64,000 nt of DNA, from contig NZ_JBQKLI010000010.1 of the NCBI RefSeq assembly GCF_052116305.1, forward strand, positions 1-64,000, given 5' to 3'. Shown one piece after another: positions 41,217 to 50,846 of the stretch (positions are counted from its first letter, which is position 1; each line of letters opens with the position of its first letter). The notes beneath the pieces were generated by a model. The model saw only the letters and a list, made by a program, of their open reading frames with translations, had not been told where the DNA came from and made no database searches. The DNA comes from JBQKLI01 sp012798975 (GTDB lineage: Bacteria; Bacillota; Clostridia; Tissierellales; Peptoniphilaceae). Both the position numbers and the translations under genes were made by a program.

Positions 41217-42155
41217 ATGAATTTTGAGCATATCTCAGTATTGCTAGAAGAAACAATAGAGAATTTAAACATAAAAGAAAATGGAATTTATGTTGATGGA
41301 ACTCTTGGGGGCGGCGGACATTCTTTAGAAATTGTTAAAAAATTAGGAAAGAATGGAAAACTCATTGGTATCGATCAAGATGAGCAAGCGCTTAAGGCGG
41401 CGAAGCTGCGCCTAAAAGACTATCAAGATAAAACAGTGTTTGTAAAAAATAATTTTGTACATATAGATAAGGTGTTGGAAGATCTTCATATAGAAAAAGT
41501 GGATGGTGTTATTCTTGATATAGGAGTTTCTTCACATCAATTAGATGAAGGCGAAAGAGGTTTTTCCTATATGAAAGACGCTCCTTTGGATATGCGGATG
41601 GATCAGGATCAAGAATTAAGCGCATTTACTGTTGTAAATGAATATCCGAAAGAATTTTTGACAGAGATTTTCTATAAATATGGAGAAGAAAAATGGAGTA
41701 AAAGAATTGCTGAGAAAATTGCTGAAGAACGCCAAGATCAAAAAATAGCAACAACATTGGATCTGGTTGAAGTTTTAGATCATGCAATTCCTAAAAAAGT
41801 ACAAAGACAGATTCAAGGACATTTTGCTAAACGTGTATTTCAAGCAATCCGTATAGAAGTAAATCAAGAGCTTCGAGTGTTAGAAGAGGTGATTCCGAAA
41901 GTTGTGGAACGGCTCAAACCGGGCGGAAGACTTTGTATTATCACGTTCCATTCTCTTGAAGATCGTATTGTAAAAAACAGTTTTAAAGAATTAAATAAAG
42001 ACTGTATTTGCCCGCCGGAGATCCCTGTTTGTGTATGCGATCATAGAAGAAAAGTAAAAATCATTACTAGAAAACCAATAGAAGCTATGGAAACTGAGAA
42101 AGAGAATAACGCAAGATCACGAAGCGCAAAGCTGCGTGTGTGTGAAAAAGTATAA
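41217..42155 (+). CDS. rsmH: 16S rRNA m4C1402 methyltransferase RsmH (MraW)
   Basis: 312 aa AdoMet-dependent enzyme methylating N4 of C1402 in 16S rRNA. HISVLLEETI, YVDGTLGGGGHSLEIV (AdoMet loop), IGIDQDEQAL, GVILDIGVSSHQLDEGERGFSYMKDAPLDMRMD and LCIITFHSLEDRIVK are all present. The start at 41217 follows AAGGATGATAAT. Seven earlier codons overlap the mraZ end and are rejected. Confidence 0.96.
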   Translation: MNFEHISVLLEETIENLNIKENGIYVDGTLGGGGHSLEIVKKLGKNGKLIGIDQDEQALKAAKLRLKDYQDKTVFVKNNFVHIDKVLEDLHIEKVDGVILDIGVSSHQLDEGERGFSYMKDAPLDMRMDQDQELSAFTVVNEYPKEFLTEIFYKYGEEKWSKRIAEKIAEERQDQKIATTLDLVEVLDHAIPKKVQRQIQGHFAKRVFQAIRIEVNQELRVLEEVIPKVVERLKPGGRLCIITFHSLEDRIVKNSFKELNKDCICPPEIPVCVCDHRRKVKIITRKPIEAMETEKENNARSRSAKLRVCEKV

Positions 42156-42165
42156 GGAGAGGATT

Positions 42166-42618
42166 ATGGAAGTTCGAAAAAAATATTATAATGAAGCCCT
42201 TCCTCAAACTTTTCCTCGAGAAAAGAAAAAAGTTAAAATCAAAACGGTAAAAAGAGCTGCAGCAGCAAAGAAAAGAAAATCAACGTTTGCTTTATACAAG
42301 GCTGCCTCTGTCTTCGTGTTTATCTTTTTTGTTTCCATGGCGCTATTAGCTACATATGGTTCAACTCTTGTAAATTTACAAAACAAAGAATTGCAGCAAG
42401 TTGAAGTATCCAGAACGGAATTGGAAGGACACAGGGACTATTTAATTATGAATTTAGAGCCTTACAAAGATTCTAATAGAATTGAAGAAATTGCAAGAAG
42501 CAGTCTAGGCATGGATTATCCAAGAAAAGACCAGTATATGTCGATGAATTTAGAAGGAAGAACACAAAAACTTTATGTTGATAAAAGCAATACTTCTTCC
42601 AAGGATAAAGTTGAATAA
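42166..42618 (+). CDS. ftsL: cell division protein FtsL-like (septum formation initiator type)
   Basis: 150 aa bitopic protein. A lysine-rich cytoplasmic tail (residues 18-45) precedes one membrane helix (about 47-70, YKAASVFVFIFFVSMALLATYGSTL). An extracellular coiled coil follows (about 73-105), then SNRIEEIARSSLGMDYPRKDQ, the FtsL/DivIC signature. It recruits the division transpeptidase encoded next door. Start by AAGGAGAGG; the frame runs ten codons further up inside rsmH. The name rests mostly on position. Confidence 0.85.
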   Translation: MEVRKKYYNEALPQTFPREKKKVKIKTVKRAAAAKKRKSTFALYKAASVFVFIFFVSMALLATYGSTLVNLQNKELQQVEVSRTELEGHRDYLIMNLEPYKDSNRIEEIARSSLGMDYPRKDQYMSMNLEGRTQKLYVDKSNTSSKDKVE

Positions 42619-42635
42619 AATAACAAGGATTAAAT

Positions 42636-44933
42636 ATGAAAAAATATAATAAAAAACGAAATTCTAACGACAGGATAACAAAGAATCGAGTTGCTGTATT
42701 GTTTATCCTTTGTCTATTATTGGGCTTCGTTTTTTTTATTAGACTCTTTCAACTACAGATAGCGGGCGGAGAGGTCTATAGAAAAGAGGCTCAGATACAA
42801 AAAACAAAGACCATTAATATTCCAGCGAGTCGAGGAGCGATTTATGACAGAAATCATAATATATTAGCTCAAAATGTAAAGATGAATACAGTTTATGTAA
42901 CTCCCCAGTCTATAAAAGAAGAAGATAAAACAAAAATTGCCGAGTCTTTAGGTTCCATAATCAATTTGGACAGTTCTGCCATAATAGAAAAAATGGAGGA
43001 TACGAAACCGGTAAAATTAGCTACAGGTCTTACAATAGATCAAGTTCAGGCAATCTATAAACTTATCGAAGAAAATAATTATAAGAGTATTTCAATCAAT
43101 AGTGAAACAAATCGTTTTTATCCGAACGGCAAGATGGGATCTTATCTTCTTGGTTTTACTGATCTTGAAAATAAAGGTGTTTATGGAGTAGAAAACACAT
43201 TCGACAAGGATCTGCGGGGGACACCCGGGAAAAACATACTTTATGGGAGAGCTGTTCCAAAAGATCAAGGCAATCTTTTTGAACCCACAGCTGGAAAAGA
43301 ATTATCTCTTACAATAGATTATAAAATTCAAAGTATCATTAATAAATACGGCGAAGAAACGATGAAGAAATATAATCCGAAAAAAATGTCTGTTATTGTA
43401 ATGAAACCTAAAACTGGAGAAGTTTTAGGCATGGAAAATTTTCCAAAGTACGATCCAAACAATCCTCGGGTAGGACGGACAGAGGAAGAAAAAAAGCTGA
43501 TAGAAGAAATGGATCCGGAAGAACGCACGAATTATTATTATGATATTTGGAGAAGTTTTTCAATTAATGATACGTATGAGCCTGGATCTGTATTCAAAGC
43601 TATTACTGCGGCAGTTGCTTTAGAAGAAAAGACAACAAAGGAAGATTCAAAATATGTATGCGAAGGTTTTATTACAGACATACCAGGTGTTAAAATCCGA
43701 TGCCACAGATGGTATGATCCTCATGGTGAGCAGACACTGTCCGAAGCGCTAAACAACTCCTGCAACCCTGCATTTGTTCAGATTATCCGGGAAATAGGGA
43801 AAGAAAAGTTTTTTAAATATTTATCAGGTTTTGGTTTCGGGGAAAAAACAGGAATAAAACTTCCTGGAGAAGAAAAGGGGCTTATACCCAAAAATGTAGA
43901 TTCTATAGGTGAGGCTGAACTTGCAACATTGAGCTACGGCCATGGTTTATCTGCGACTCCTATTCAAATGATTACAGCGATGAATGCTGTTGTAAATGGC
44001 GGTTATATCATTCAGCCTAAATTAGTTTTATCAGAAGAAGAGAAAAATGAAGAAGAAGTAAAAATTGAAGACAACAAGAATATTGTTGTAAAAAGACAGG
44101 TGATTTCAGAAGAAACCAGTGCTAAAATGAATGAGCTTCTTTATTCTGTGATTAATGAAGGAACAGGAAGTACTGTTTCTATTCCAGGCTATAAGATTGG
44201 TGGAAAATCAGGTACAAGTATAAAATTGGAAGATGGCCAGTATAAAGACAATAAAACAGATGCGTCCTTTTTTATCAGTTATCCAGTAGATAATCCAAAA
44301 TACACTATCTTAGTAGTAGTAGACGAACCGCAGGGAGATAACGGCGGAAATACAGTTGCCGGACCTGTAGCAAAGAATATACTAGAAGATATTATCAGAG
44401 AAAATAAATATCCTGCAGATTACAATCAAGATGAAGAGATTGCAGCACAAAATATATCCGTACCGGATGTAACAGGTATGACTTTAAAAAATGCTACGAG
44501 AACGTTAAGAGATCAAGGTCTTCAATCTTTAATCTACAATTCTTCTACAGATATCAATATGATTATTCAACAGCAGTCGCCTCAGGCTTATACTAAGGTT
44601 TCTGCAGGTACTGCAGTAGAACTTGTTGCAGACCCATCCGGTCTTGCATTGATCAAAATACCTGATTTAGTGAATGATAATATGGATTATGGAATAGCTC
44701 AATTGAAAGAGCTGGGTATTGAATATCAACTAAGCGGGGATACTGAAGGGAAAATTATAAAGACCGAACCGGAAGCGGGGACACTAATAGAACCTGGATC
44801 TAAGATTAAAATTATTATTAAAAATGATGAATCTGAAGAAACAAATAATGAAACTCTTGAAAACAGCATTGAAAATGATCAAAATGCCGAAACAGGAGGA
44901 GGCAGGAATGAAAATACAACTTCGGCTGAATGA
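42636..44933 (+). CDS. class B penicillin-binding protein with two PASTA domains (PBP2x/SpoVD-like)
   Basis: 765 aa division transpeptidase. It has a cytoplasmic tail, a membrane helix (about 22-42), a dimerisation domain (IPASRGAIYDRNHNILAQN) and a transpeptidase domain with S318-VFK, S-C-N in LNNSCNPAF and K524-SGT. Two PASTA domains follow (about 608-670 and 672-735) and an Asn/Glu-rich tail. PASTA repeats are shared by SpoVD of spore formers and Pbp2x of cocci, so the sporulation versus division role cannot be settled here. It is the last gene before a terminator, in place of the usual murE-murF-mraY run. Confidence 0.93.
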   Translation: MKKYNKKRNSNDRITKNRVAVLFILCLLLGFVFFIRLFQLQIAGGEVYRKEAQIQKTKTINIPASRGAIYDRNHNILAQNVKMNTVYVTPQSIKEEDKTKIAESLGSIINLDSSAIIEKMEDTKPVKLATGLTIDQVQAIYKLIEENNYKSISINSETNRFYPNGKMGSYLLGFTDLENKGVYGVENTFDKDLRGTPGKNILYGRAVPKDQGNLFEPTAGKELSLTIDYKIQSIINKYGEETMKKYNPKKMSVIVMKPKTGEVLGMENFPKYDPNNPRVGRTEEEKKLIEEMDPEERTNYYYDIWRSFSINDTYEPGSVFKAITAAVALEEKTTKEDSKYVCEGFITDIPGVKIRCHRWYDPHGEQTLSEALNNSCNPAFVQIIREIGKEKFFKYLSGFGFGEKTGIKLPGEEKGLIPKNVDSIGEAELATLSYGHGLSATPIQMITAMNAVVNGGYIIQPKLVLSEEEKNEEEVKIEDNKNIVVKRQVISEETSAKMNELLYSVINEGTGSTVSIPGYKIGGKSGTSIKLEDGQYKDNKTDASFFISYPVDNPKYTILVVVDEPQGDNGGNTVAGPVAKNILEDIIRENKYPADYNQDEEIAAQNISVPDVTGMTLKNATRTLRDQGLQSLIYNSSTDINMIIQQQSPQAYTKVSAGTAVELVADPSGLALIKIPDLVNDNMDYGIAQLKELGIEYQLSGDTEGKIIKTEPEAGTLIEPGSKIKIIIKNDESEETNNETLENSIENDQNAETGGGRNENTTSAE

Positions 44934-44947
44934 AGCTGACGATTGTG

Positions 44948-44975
44948 AAGGCAAAAGAATTTCTTTTGCCTTTTC
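44948..44975 (+). terminator. intrinsic terminator after the PBP gene
   Basis: A 10-bp stem AAGGCAAAAG / CTTTTGCCTT, five-base loop and short T run. It splits the dcw cluster into two transcription units. Confidence 0.8.
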
Positions 44976-44983
44976 CTGTTATC

Positions 44984-45012
44984 TTGTAGTCTAATCTCCG
45001 TTTCGATATAAT
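44984..45012 (+). promoter_or_regulatory. promoter of murD-ftsW-murG-ftsQ
   Basis: TTGTAG (44984-44989) and TATAAT (45007-45012), 17 bp apart, just after the terminator and 40 bases before murD. Confidence 0.65.
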
Positions 45013-45052
45013 TTATAAGCAGGTCTGAAATTTTATAAAAAGGGATAGTTAA

Positions 45053-46384
45053 ATGGAAAAATATTTAGTCTATGGGCTGGGAATTTCCGGAATATCATCT
45101 GTGAAAACTCTATGCTCATTAAAAAATGAAGTATATATTTATGATGAAAAAAATGAAGAAGATTTAAAAGACGTATTTAAAGAATTAGAGGGCTATAACT
45201 ATACATGGATTAAGGATATCGACGAAGGTCTTGAAAAAGCAGAGGTGCTTTTGAAAAGTCCAGGGATACCAGTACATAATCCGATTGTAAAAAAAGCTTT
45301 GGAAAAAGGGTTAGAAGTTGTAAGCGATTTGGAGCTTGTTACGAGGCTTTTTCCTGATAGAAAGATCGTTGCTGTGACAGGGACAAATGGAAAGACAACA
45401 ACTACTACGTTGATGAAGGAAATATTAATTGGATGCGGATTAAAGGCAAAAGCTATTGGAAACATTGGGCTCGGCATGCTATGGGAAATCTATAATGGAG
45501 AGAAAAATGAGGTTTTTGTTATAGAGTGCAGCAGCTTCCAACTAGCAAATACTTACAAATTTCATCCACAGTATTCAGCTATCATCAATATTTCGCCGGA
45601 TCATTTAGACTGGCATGGAAATTATGAGGAATATATAAAAGCAAAGAAGAATATATTTAAAAATCAAAATAGCAGTGATTTTATGGTCATTAATATAGAT
45701 AATCCTGAGTTGAATGAAATGCTTCAAGAGATACCTTCTAGAATCATTAAAACAAACGCCAACGAGCAATCAGGAGATGTTTTTGTAGAGGAAGGAAAAA
45801 TCTACTCAAAGTTGGATGGAAAAAAAGATTTTCTTTTAAAGGTAGAGGATATTCCTATAAAAGGAAGCCATAACGTTGAAAATGTATTAATTGCATTAGG
45901 ATTATCGTTAGCTATGAATTTAGATATGGAAAAAGCAGGACAAACTATTCGGACATTTCAAGCCGTAGAACATCGTCTTGAGTTTGTTCGAGAGATAAAA
46001 GGGGTGGAATATTACAACGATTCGAAAGGTACGAATGTGGATGCCAGCATCAAAGCTATAGAAGCCTTTCATCGTCCTATTATCCTTTTGGCGGGAGGCT
46101 ATGATAAAAAAGCAGATTTGACACCTCTCTTTGAAGTTATGAAAAACCGAGTGAAACATTTAGTTTTATTCGGAGCTACTCGTGAATTATTTGCTGAATA
46201 TGCAGCGGATTATGGTATCAAAGCAGAATTAGTAGAAAGTATGTATGAAGCCGTTAATCGAGCCCATTGTTTATCTGATGAAGGCGATATCGTTTTGCTA
46301 TCTCCAGCCTCTGCTGCTTGGGGAATGTATGATAATTTTGAAATCAGAGGCAGAGATTTCAAAAAAAAAGTTAGAGAATTATAG
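45053..46384 (+). CDS. murD: UDP-N-acetylmuramoylalanine-D-glutamate ligase MurD
   Basis: 443 aa. It adds D-Glu to UDP-MurNAc-L-Ala with ATP in the cytoplasm. The N-terminal UDP domain (YLVYGLGISGISSVKTL, LLKSPGIPVHNP), ATP loop VTGTNGKTTTTTLMKEIL, carbamylated-Lys region, ISPDHLDWHGNYEEYIKAKKNIF and EYYNDSKGTNVDAS with LAGGYDKKADLTPL identify MurD rather than MurC, E or F. AAAGGGATAG precedes the start. murE, murF and mraY, which normally come just before it, are missing. Confidence 0.96.
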   Translation: MEKYLVYGLGISGISSVKTLCSLKNEVYIYDEKNEEDLKDVFKELEGYNYTWIKDIDEGLEKAEVLLKSPGIPVHNPIVKKALEKGLEVVSDLELVTRLFPDRKIVAVTGTNGKTTTTTLMKEILIGCGLKAKAIGNIGLGMLWEIYNGEKNEVFVIECSSFQLANTYKFHPQYSAIINISPDHLDWHGNYEEYIKAKKNIFKNQNSSDFMVINIDNPELNEMLQEIPSRIIKTNANEQSGDVFVEEGKIYSKLDGKKDFLLKVEDIPIKGSHNVENVLIALGLSLAMNLDMEKAGQTIRTFQAVEHRLEFVREIKGVEYYNDSKGTNVDASIKAIEAFHRPIILLAGGYDKKADLTPLFEVMKNRVKHLVLFGATRELFAEYAADYGIKAELVESMYEAVNRAHCLSDEGDIVLLSPASAAWGMYDNFEIRGRDFKKKVREL

Positions 46385-46392
46385 GTGGCAAT

Positions 46393-47505
46393 ATGAAGAG
46401 CAAATATGATCAATCTCTGTTAATTGTCACACTGCTGCTGTTTCTTATAGGTCTTGTAATGGTCTATAGTTCCTCTTGGCCGGCTTCTGCAGCTGAAAAT
46501 AATTCTCCATTCTTTATTTTTCAGCGGCAGCTGCTATTTGGTCTTGCAGGTATAGTAGTGATGCTTTTTTGCATGAAGTTTCCCTATAAGATATTCAAAA
46601 ATTATGCTATTCCGATATTCGTTATTTCACTATTTCTGGCTCTTTTGGTTCACAGCCCTTTGGGTTCTACTGTAAATAATGCGAGAAGATGGCTTGAAAT
46701 AGGCGGAATGAGCTTTATGCCTTCTGATGTATTGAAATTCGGAGCGGTTTGCATTTCAAGCTGGTACTTATCTAATAATCAGAAGAAGATAAAAACTTTA
46801 GCCTACGGGTTTTTTCCGATGATATTAATAGCAGGCCTTGCAGGAGGTGCCGTATATACTCAGCCGGATTTATCTACGGCTATAGTAATTATTGCAGCAG
46901 TTTTGTTATTATTTTTAGCAGCAGGGTCAAATATTAAACATTTTCTTGTTTCAGGTGTTTTCGTCGTAATATTTGGCTTGATTGCTATTTTCTATTCAAA
47001 CAGCGCTTATAGCCGTTTAAGCCGTGTCAGGGCTATATTTAACCCCTTAGCTTATCGAGATGATGAAGCATGGCAGCTGGTGCAGTCTTTGTTTGCGGTA
47101 AGCTCTGGTTCGCTCTTTGGCGTAGGAATCGGAAAATCAAGCCAAAAGTACTTTTACTTATCCCAAGCTCATAGCGATTTCATTTTTGCCATTCTTTGCG
47201 AAGAACTAGGTTTTATAGGAGCAGTATTTGTGATTTCTCTCTATATTGTATTAATATATAGGGGCATAAAAATTGCTTTTCGATGCGAAGATCTTTTTGG
47301 ACGATATTTAGCTATAGGGATTACACTTATTGTAGGACTGCAGGCTTTTTTAAATATTGCTGTAGTAATAGGTTTGTTTCCCCCTACAGGTATTACACTG
47401 CCCCTTATCAGCCAAGGAGGTACATCTCTAATAATATTTTTAGCATTTATTGGAATACTGCAAAATATTCATAGCCAGACATATATGAAGGAGACAAATA
47501 GATGA
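46393..47505 (+). CDS. ftsW: peptidoglycan glycosyltransferase FtsW
   Basis: 370 aa SEDS-family polytopic protein, about ten helices. It polymerises lipid II at the septum together with the class B PBP encoded upstream. Signature segments are VMVYSSSWP, NNARRWLEIGGMSFMPSDVLKFG, YTQPDLSTAIVI, QSLFAVSSGSLFGVGIGKSSQKYFYLSQAHSDFIFAILCEELGFIG and FPPTGITLPLISQGGTSL. It starts eight bases after murD and overlaps murG by four bases. Confidence 0.95.
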   Translation: MKSKYDQSLLIVTLLLFLIGLVMVYSSSWPASAAENNSPFFIFQRQLLFGLAGIVVMLFCMKFPYKIFKNYAIPIFVISLFLALLVHSPLGSTVNNARRWLEIGGMSFMPSDVLKFGAVCISSWYLSNNQKKIKTLAYGFFPMILIAGLAGGAVYTQPDLSTAIVIIAAVLLLFLAAGSNIKHFLVSGVFVVIFGLIAIFYSNSAYSRLSRVRAIFNPLAYRDDEAWQLVQSLFAVSSGSLFGVGIGKSSQKYFYLSQAHSDFIFAILCEELGFIGAVFVISLYIVLIYRGIKIAFRCEDLFGRYLAIGITLIVGLQAFLNIAVVIGLFPPTGITLPLISQGGTSLIIFLAFIGILQNIHSQTYMKETNR

Positions 47506-48599
47506 AAATCATAGTTTCAGGCGGCGGTACAGGAGGCCATATTTATCCTGCTGTTGCCATTATTGAAGAATTTAAAAAAAGAGATCCGAATACCGAGATT
47601 CTTTATGTTGGAACTGCACATGGTTTAGAAAACAATATTATCCCTGATTTGGGAATAAATTTTAAAACGATCCATGTAAAAGGACTGCCAAGAAAAGTGA
47701 ATATAAAATCCTTCATAGCAGCGAAAGAGTTATTCAAAGGATTGAGAGAGTCTAAAAAAATAATAAAAGAATTTAAGCCGGATGCGGTTATAGGGACAGG
47801 AGGATATGTTAGCGGACCTGTACTGTTTGCATCTGCAAGAAAGGGTATATTTTCTCTTTTCCATGAACAAAATAGTTATCCTGGTATTACGAATAAGATC
47901 TTATCAAATTATGTAGATCTATATTTTGTTACATTCAAAGAAAGTTTAAAATTTTTTAAAAAAAATGCTAACGCTGTTGTCACTGGAAACCCTATAAGGA
48001 ATCGATTTGCAGATATGGATTGGGATAAAAGTGCAGATTATAATTATTTTGGACTAGACAAGAATAAAAAGACGATTTTCAGCTTTGGAGGATCCAATGG
48101 TGCTGCCTCTATCAACAACGCTGTTTTAGAAATACTCAAGGATATTAGCAAGAATCAAAATATCCAGCTTATTCATGTTACAGGTAAGAATAATTATGAT
48201 GAATTTTTGAAAAATGCGGAAACTATTCCTGATAATGTTAAAGTGTATCCCTATATGAAGGAAATGGATAAAGCTTACAATGTATCGGATTTGATCATTA
48301 CAAGTTCAGGTGCTATTACCCTTGCGGAAATATCTTTTGTCGGTTTAGCAAGTATCCTTATACCAAAAGGTTATACTACAGAAAACCACCAAGAATATAA
48401 TGCTAGAGTATATGAAAAGAATGGGGCATCTAGTGTTATTTTGGAAAAAGATTTAACAGGGTCGATTTTGCTTCGAGAAATTAATCGGATTATTTCTTCT
48501 CCTCAAAGACTTGAGGAGATGGAATCTGCTTCGAAAAAACTTGCAAAGCCGAATGCTGCAAAAATTATTGTAGATGAAATCATTAAGAAAATAAGGTGA
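47502..48599 (+). CDS. murG: MurG (UDP-GlcNAc:lipid I GlcNAc transferase)
   Basis: 365 aa GT28 glycosyltransferase that makes lipid II on the inner face of the membrane. IIVSGGGTGGHIYPAVAI, GTGGYVSGPVLFASA, HEQNSYPGITNKIL, FSFGGSNGAASINNAV and SSGAITLAEISFVGLASILIPKG are all typical. It is coupled to ftsW by an ATGA overlap. Its substrate enzyme MraY is not encoded in this window. Confidence 0.96.
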   Translation: MKIIVSGGGTGGHIYPAVAIIEEFKKRDPNTEILYVGTAHGLENNIIPDLGINFKTIHVKGLPRKVNIKSFIAAKELFKGLRESKKIIKEFKPDAVIGTGGYVSGPVLFASARKGIFSLFHEQNSYPGITNKILSNYVDLYFVTFKESLKFFKKNANAVVTGNPIRNRFADMDWDKSADYNYFGLDKNKKTIFSFGGSNGAASINNAVLEILKDISKNQNIQLIHVTGKNNYDEFLKNAETIPDNVKVYPYMKEMDKAYNVSDLIITSSGAITLAEISFVGLASILIPKGYTTENHQEYNARVYEKNGASSVILEKDLTGSILLREINRIISSPQRLEEMESASKKLAKPNAAKIIVDEIIKKIR

Positions 48600-48603
48600 C
48601 ATT

Positions 48604-49497
48604 ATGGTTGATGATAAAAACAAAGAGCAGCAGAAAAATTCACATATCTCATCTAATTATAAAAAACAGCATAAAAAAAGAAAGGTTAAAAAAGTTGCAA
48701 ATACTTTTTTGTTTCTATTTCGCTGGATATTATTTTTAGTAATAGGCATTGCGGCGGTAGGGGTCTATCTGGGTTTAACTCATCCAATATTTAATATTCA
48801 GTATATTACAGTTAACGGGGCGGTTAAAAACACGAAAGAAAAAATAATCGAAGCGGTGAACTTTCAAAAGGGAGATAATTTATTCAGGATAAAAACAGGA
48901 GAATCGGAAGAAGCAGTAAAAAAAATTCCAGATATTCAATCCGTTAAGATTAACCGCCATATTCCGAATAGAGTTCACATTACGGTGGAAGAAAATTATA
49001 CTTTTGCTTATTTTGAATCGAATAATAAAATCTATACAATAAGCGGCGACGGAGATATATCCCCAGACAACAATGAAGGAAAAGAAGAGATCATAAAAAT
49101 TACCGGTATAATGATAGAAGAATTAAACAGCACAAAAGCTCTTCCGAAAGATTCCTATATTAGAGATTTAAATAAATCCATTGTTGAATATAATTTGTAT
49201 CCATATATAAAAGAAATCGATCTTTCAAACCCCGGGAATATGAAAATTATATTAAAGGACAATACTATTGTGGAGTTTGGAAATATTGAAAATATTTTTA
49301 GCAAAATGGGAGTATTGAGAAAGATTTTAGAGGAGAGCAATAAGAAGGAAGTTCTATTGGAAAAAGTCATTTTAAACAATAATCAGCCTCCTATTATAAT
49401 CCCTAAGAATCAAAAAGATACTTTAAATATAGAGAATAATTCCAGTGAAGATAGAAAGGCTCCCGAAGAGAATCCTGCAGCAAACAACAGACCTTGA
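48604..49497 (+). CDS. ftsQ: cell division protein FtsQ/DivIB
   Basis: 297 aa. A basic cytoplasmic tail (residues 1-35) and one membrane helix (about 38-58) precede a POTRA domain (HPIFNIQYITVNGAVKNTKEKIIEAVNFQKGDNLFRIKT, then IPDIQSVKINRHIPNRVHITVEENYTFAY) and a beta domain. It ends with an acidic, Asn-rich tail (from about 270). It bridges FtsL-type proteins in the division complex. Four bases separate it from murG. Confidence 0.9.
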   Translation: MVDDKNKEQQKNSHISSNYKKQHKKRKVKKVANTFLFLFRWILFLVIGIAAVGVYLGLTHPIFNIQYITVNGAVKNTKEKIIEAVNFQKGDNLFRIKTGESEEAVKKIPDIQSVKINRHIPNRVHITVEENYTFAYFESNNKIYTISGDGDISPDNNEGKEEIIKITGIMIEELNSTKALPKDSYIRDLNKSIVEYNLYPYIKEIDLSNPGNMKIILKDNTIVEFGNIENIFSKMGVLRKILEESNKKEVLLEKVILNNNQPPIIIPKNQKDTLNIENNSSEDRKAPEENPAANNRP

Positions 49498-49703
49498 TGT
49501 ACTTTAAGTATAAAGAGAGAATGAAAAATAAAATTAATAAACAAAGATAAAAACAAGGATAATCGAAGAAATTGTAAAGTTGTACTATAAAACCAAGAAT
49601 TGATTATGATATTTAAAGTTTTAAAGTAATTAAGTTAATCTACTAGATTTTAAGACCAATAAAATTTGAGAAAAAATACAGGCCTAAATATGCTTGAATC
49701 TCT

Positions 49704-49732
49704 ATGACAGAAAGTTTTATTTCCTATATAAT
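49704..49732 (+). promoter_or_regulatory. promoter of ftsZ-nrdR
   Basis: ATGACA (49704-49709) and TATAAT (49727-49732), 17 bp apart, 44 bases before ftsZ. The 200 bases before it (49498-49703) hold no gene I can recognise, in particular no ftsA. Confidence 0.72.
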
Positions 49733-49775
49733 TATAGTATAAGCAATAATCGAGAGAACCTAAGGAGGAAGAATA

Positions 49776-50843
49776 ATGAGTTTTGAAATGGAAGTAAGCA
49801 ATAACGACATGGCGTCAATAAAAGTAGTTGGTGTTGGTGGCGGCGGAAACAACGCTATCTCTAGAATGTACAGCGAAGGTTTAAGAGGAGTAGAATTCAT
49901 AGCGATCAATACAGATCGTCAAATTTTAAATTCATCAATTATTGATACAAAAATTCAAATTGGAGAAAAACTGACAAGAGGTTTAGGAGCCGGTGCAGAT
50001 CCATCTATCGGGCAGAAAGCAGCAGAAGAAAGCAAAAACGAAATTGAAGAGGCTCTTCAAGGAGCGGATATGGTCTTCATTACTGCAGGAATGGGCGGCG
50101 GTACTGGAACAGGAGCAGCTCCTGTAGTTGCTGAAACAGCCAAAGAGATGGGCATTTTAACAGTCGGTGTCGTAACGAAACCTTTTGCTTTTGAAGGAAG
50201 AAAAAGACAAGTTCAAGCTGAACAAGGTATAGAGCAGTTAAAAGACAAGGTAGATACATTAATTACTATTCCAAACGACCGATTATTACAAGTTGCGGAA
50301 AAAAGAACTTCAATTGCCGAAGCATTCATGATGGCAGATCAAGTATTGTTTAATGGTATTCAAGGTATCTCAGACTTGATCGCAGTACCAAACTTGATTA
50401 ACTTGGACTTTGCAGATGTGAAGGCAACTATGAGCGATCAAGGAATAGCTCATATGGGTATCGGACAAGCAACAGGAGAAAATAGAGCGATTGATGCAGC
50501 AAAGCTTGCGATTAAAAGTCCGTTATTAGAAACATCTATCGACGGGGCAAAAGCAGTGCTTATAAATGTTACAGGGTCAGACTTAGGTTTGTTCGAAGTT
50601 ACTGAAGCAGCAGATTTAATTCGTGAAGAAGTAGATGCTGATGCAAATATAATCTTCGGTGCAGGAATCGATGAATCCTTAAAAGATGATATCAAAATTA
50701 CTGTAATAGCTACTGGATTTGATGCAAATAAAGTAACTTCACCGAAATCTTCTCAAGAATCTAAAGGCAAAACAGAAAAAAGCGAAACTTCCAGCTCTGA
50801 CGATATAGAAATTCCTTCTTTCTTAAGAAAAAGAGGATTCTAA
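49776..50843 (+). CDS. ftsZ: cell division GTPase FtsZ
   Basis: 355 aa tubulin homologue forming the Z ring. KVVGVGGGGNNAISRM, the GTP loop AGMGGGTGTGAAPVVAETA, the synergy-loop NLDFADVKA and an acidic linker are all present. The C-terminal peptide DDIEIPSFLRKRGF binds FtsA or SepF. AAGGAGGA lies 8 bases before the start. The linker is short (about 30 residues). Since ftsA is absent here, the tether is expected elsewhere, possibly SepF. Confidence 0.97.
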   Translation: MSFEMEVSNNDMASIKVVGVGGGGNNAISRMYSEGLRGVEFIAINTDRQILNSSIIDTKIQIGEKLTRGLGAGADPSIGQKAAEESKNEIEEALQGADMVFITAGMGGGTGTGAAPVVAETAKEMGILTVGVVTKPFAFEGRKRQVQAEQGIEQLKDKVDTLITIPNDRLLQVAEKRTSIAEAFMMADQVLFNGIQGISDLIAVPNLINLDFADVKATMSDQGIAHMGIGQATGENRAIDAAKLAIKSPLLETSIDGAKAVLINVTGSDLGLFEVTEAADLIREEVDADANIIFGAGIDESLKDDIKITVIATGFDANKVTSPKSSQESKGKTEKSETSSSDDIEIPSFLRKRGF

Positions 50844-50846
50844 GAA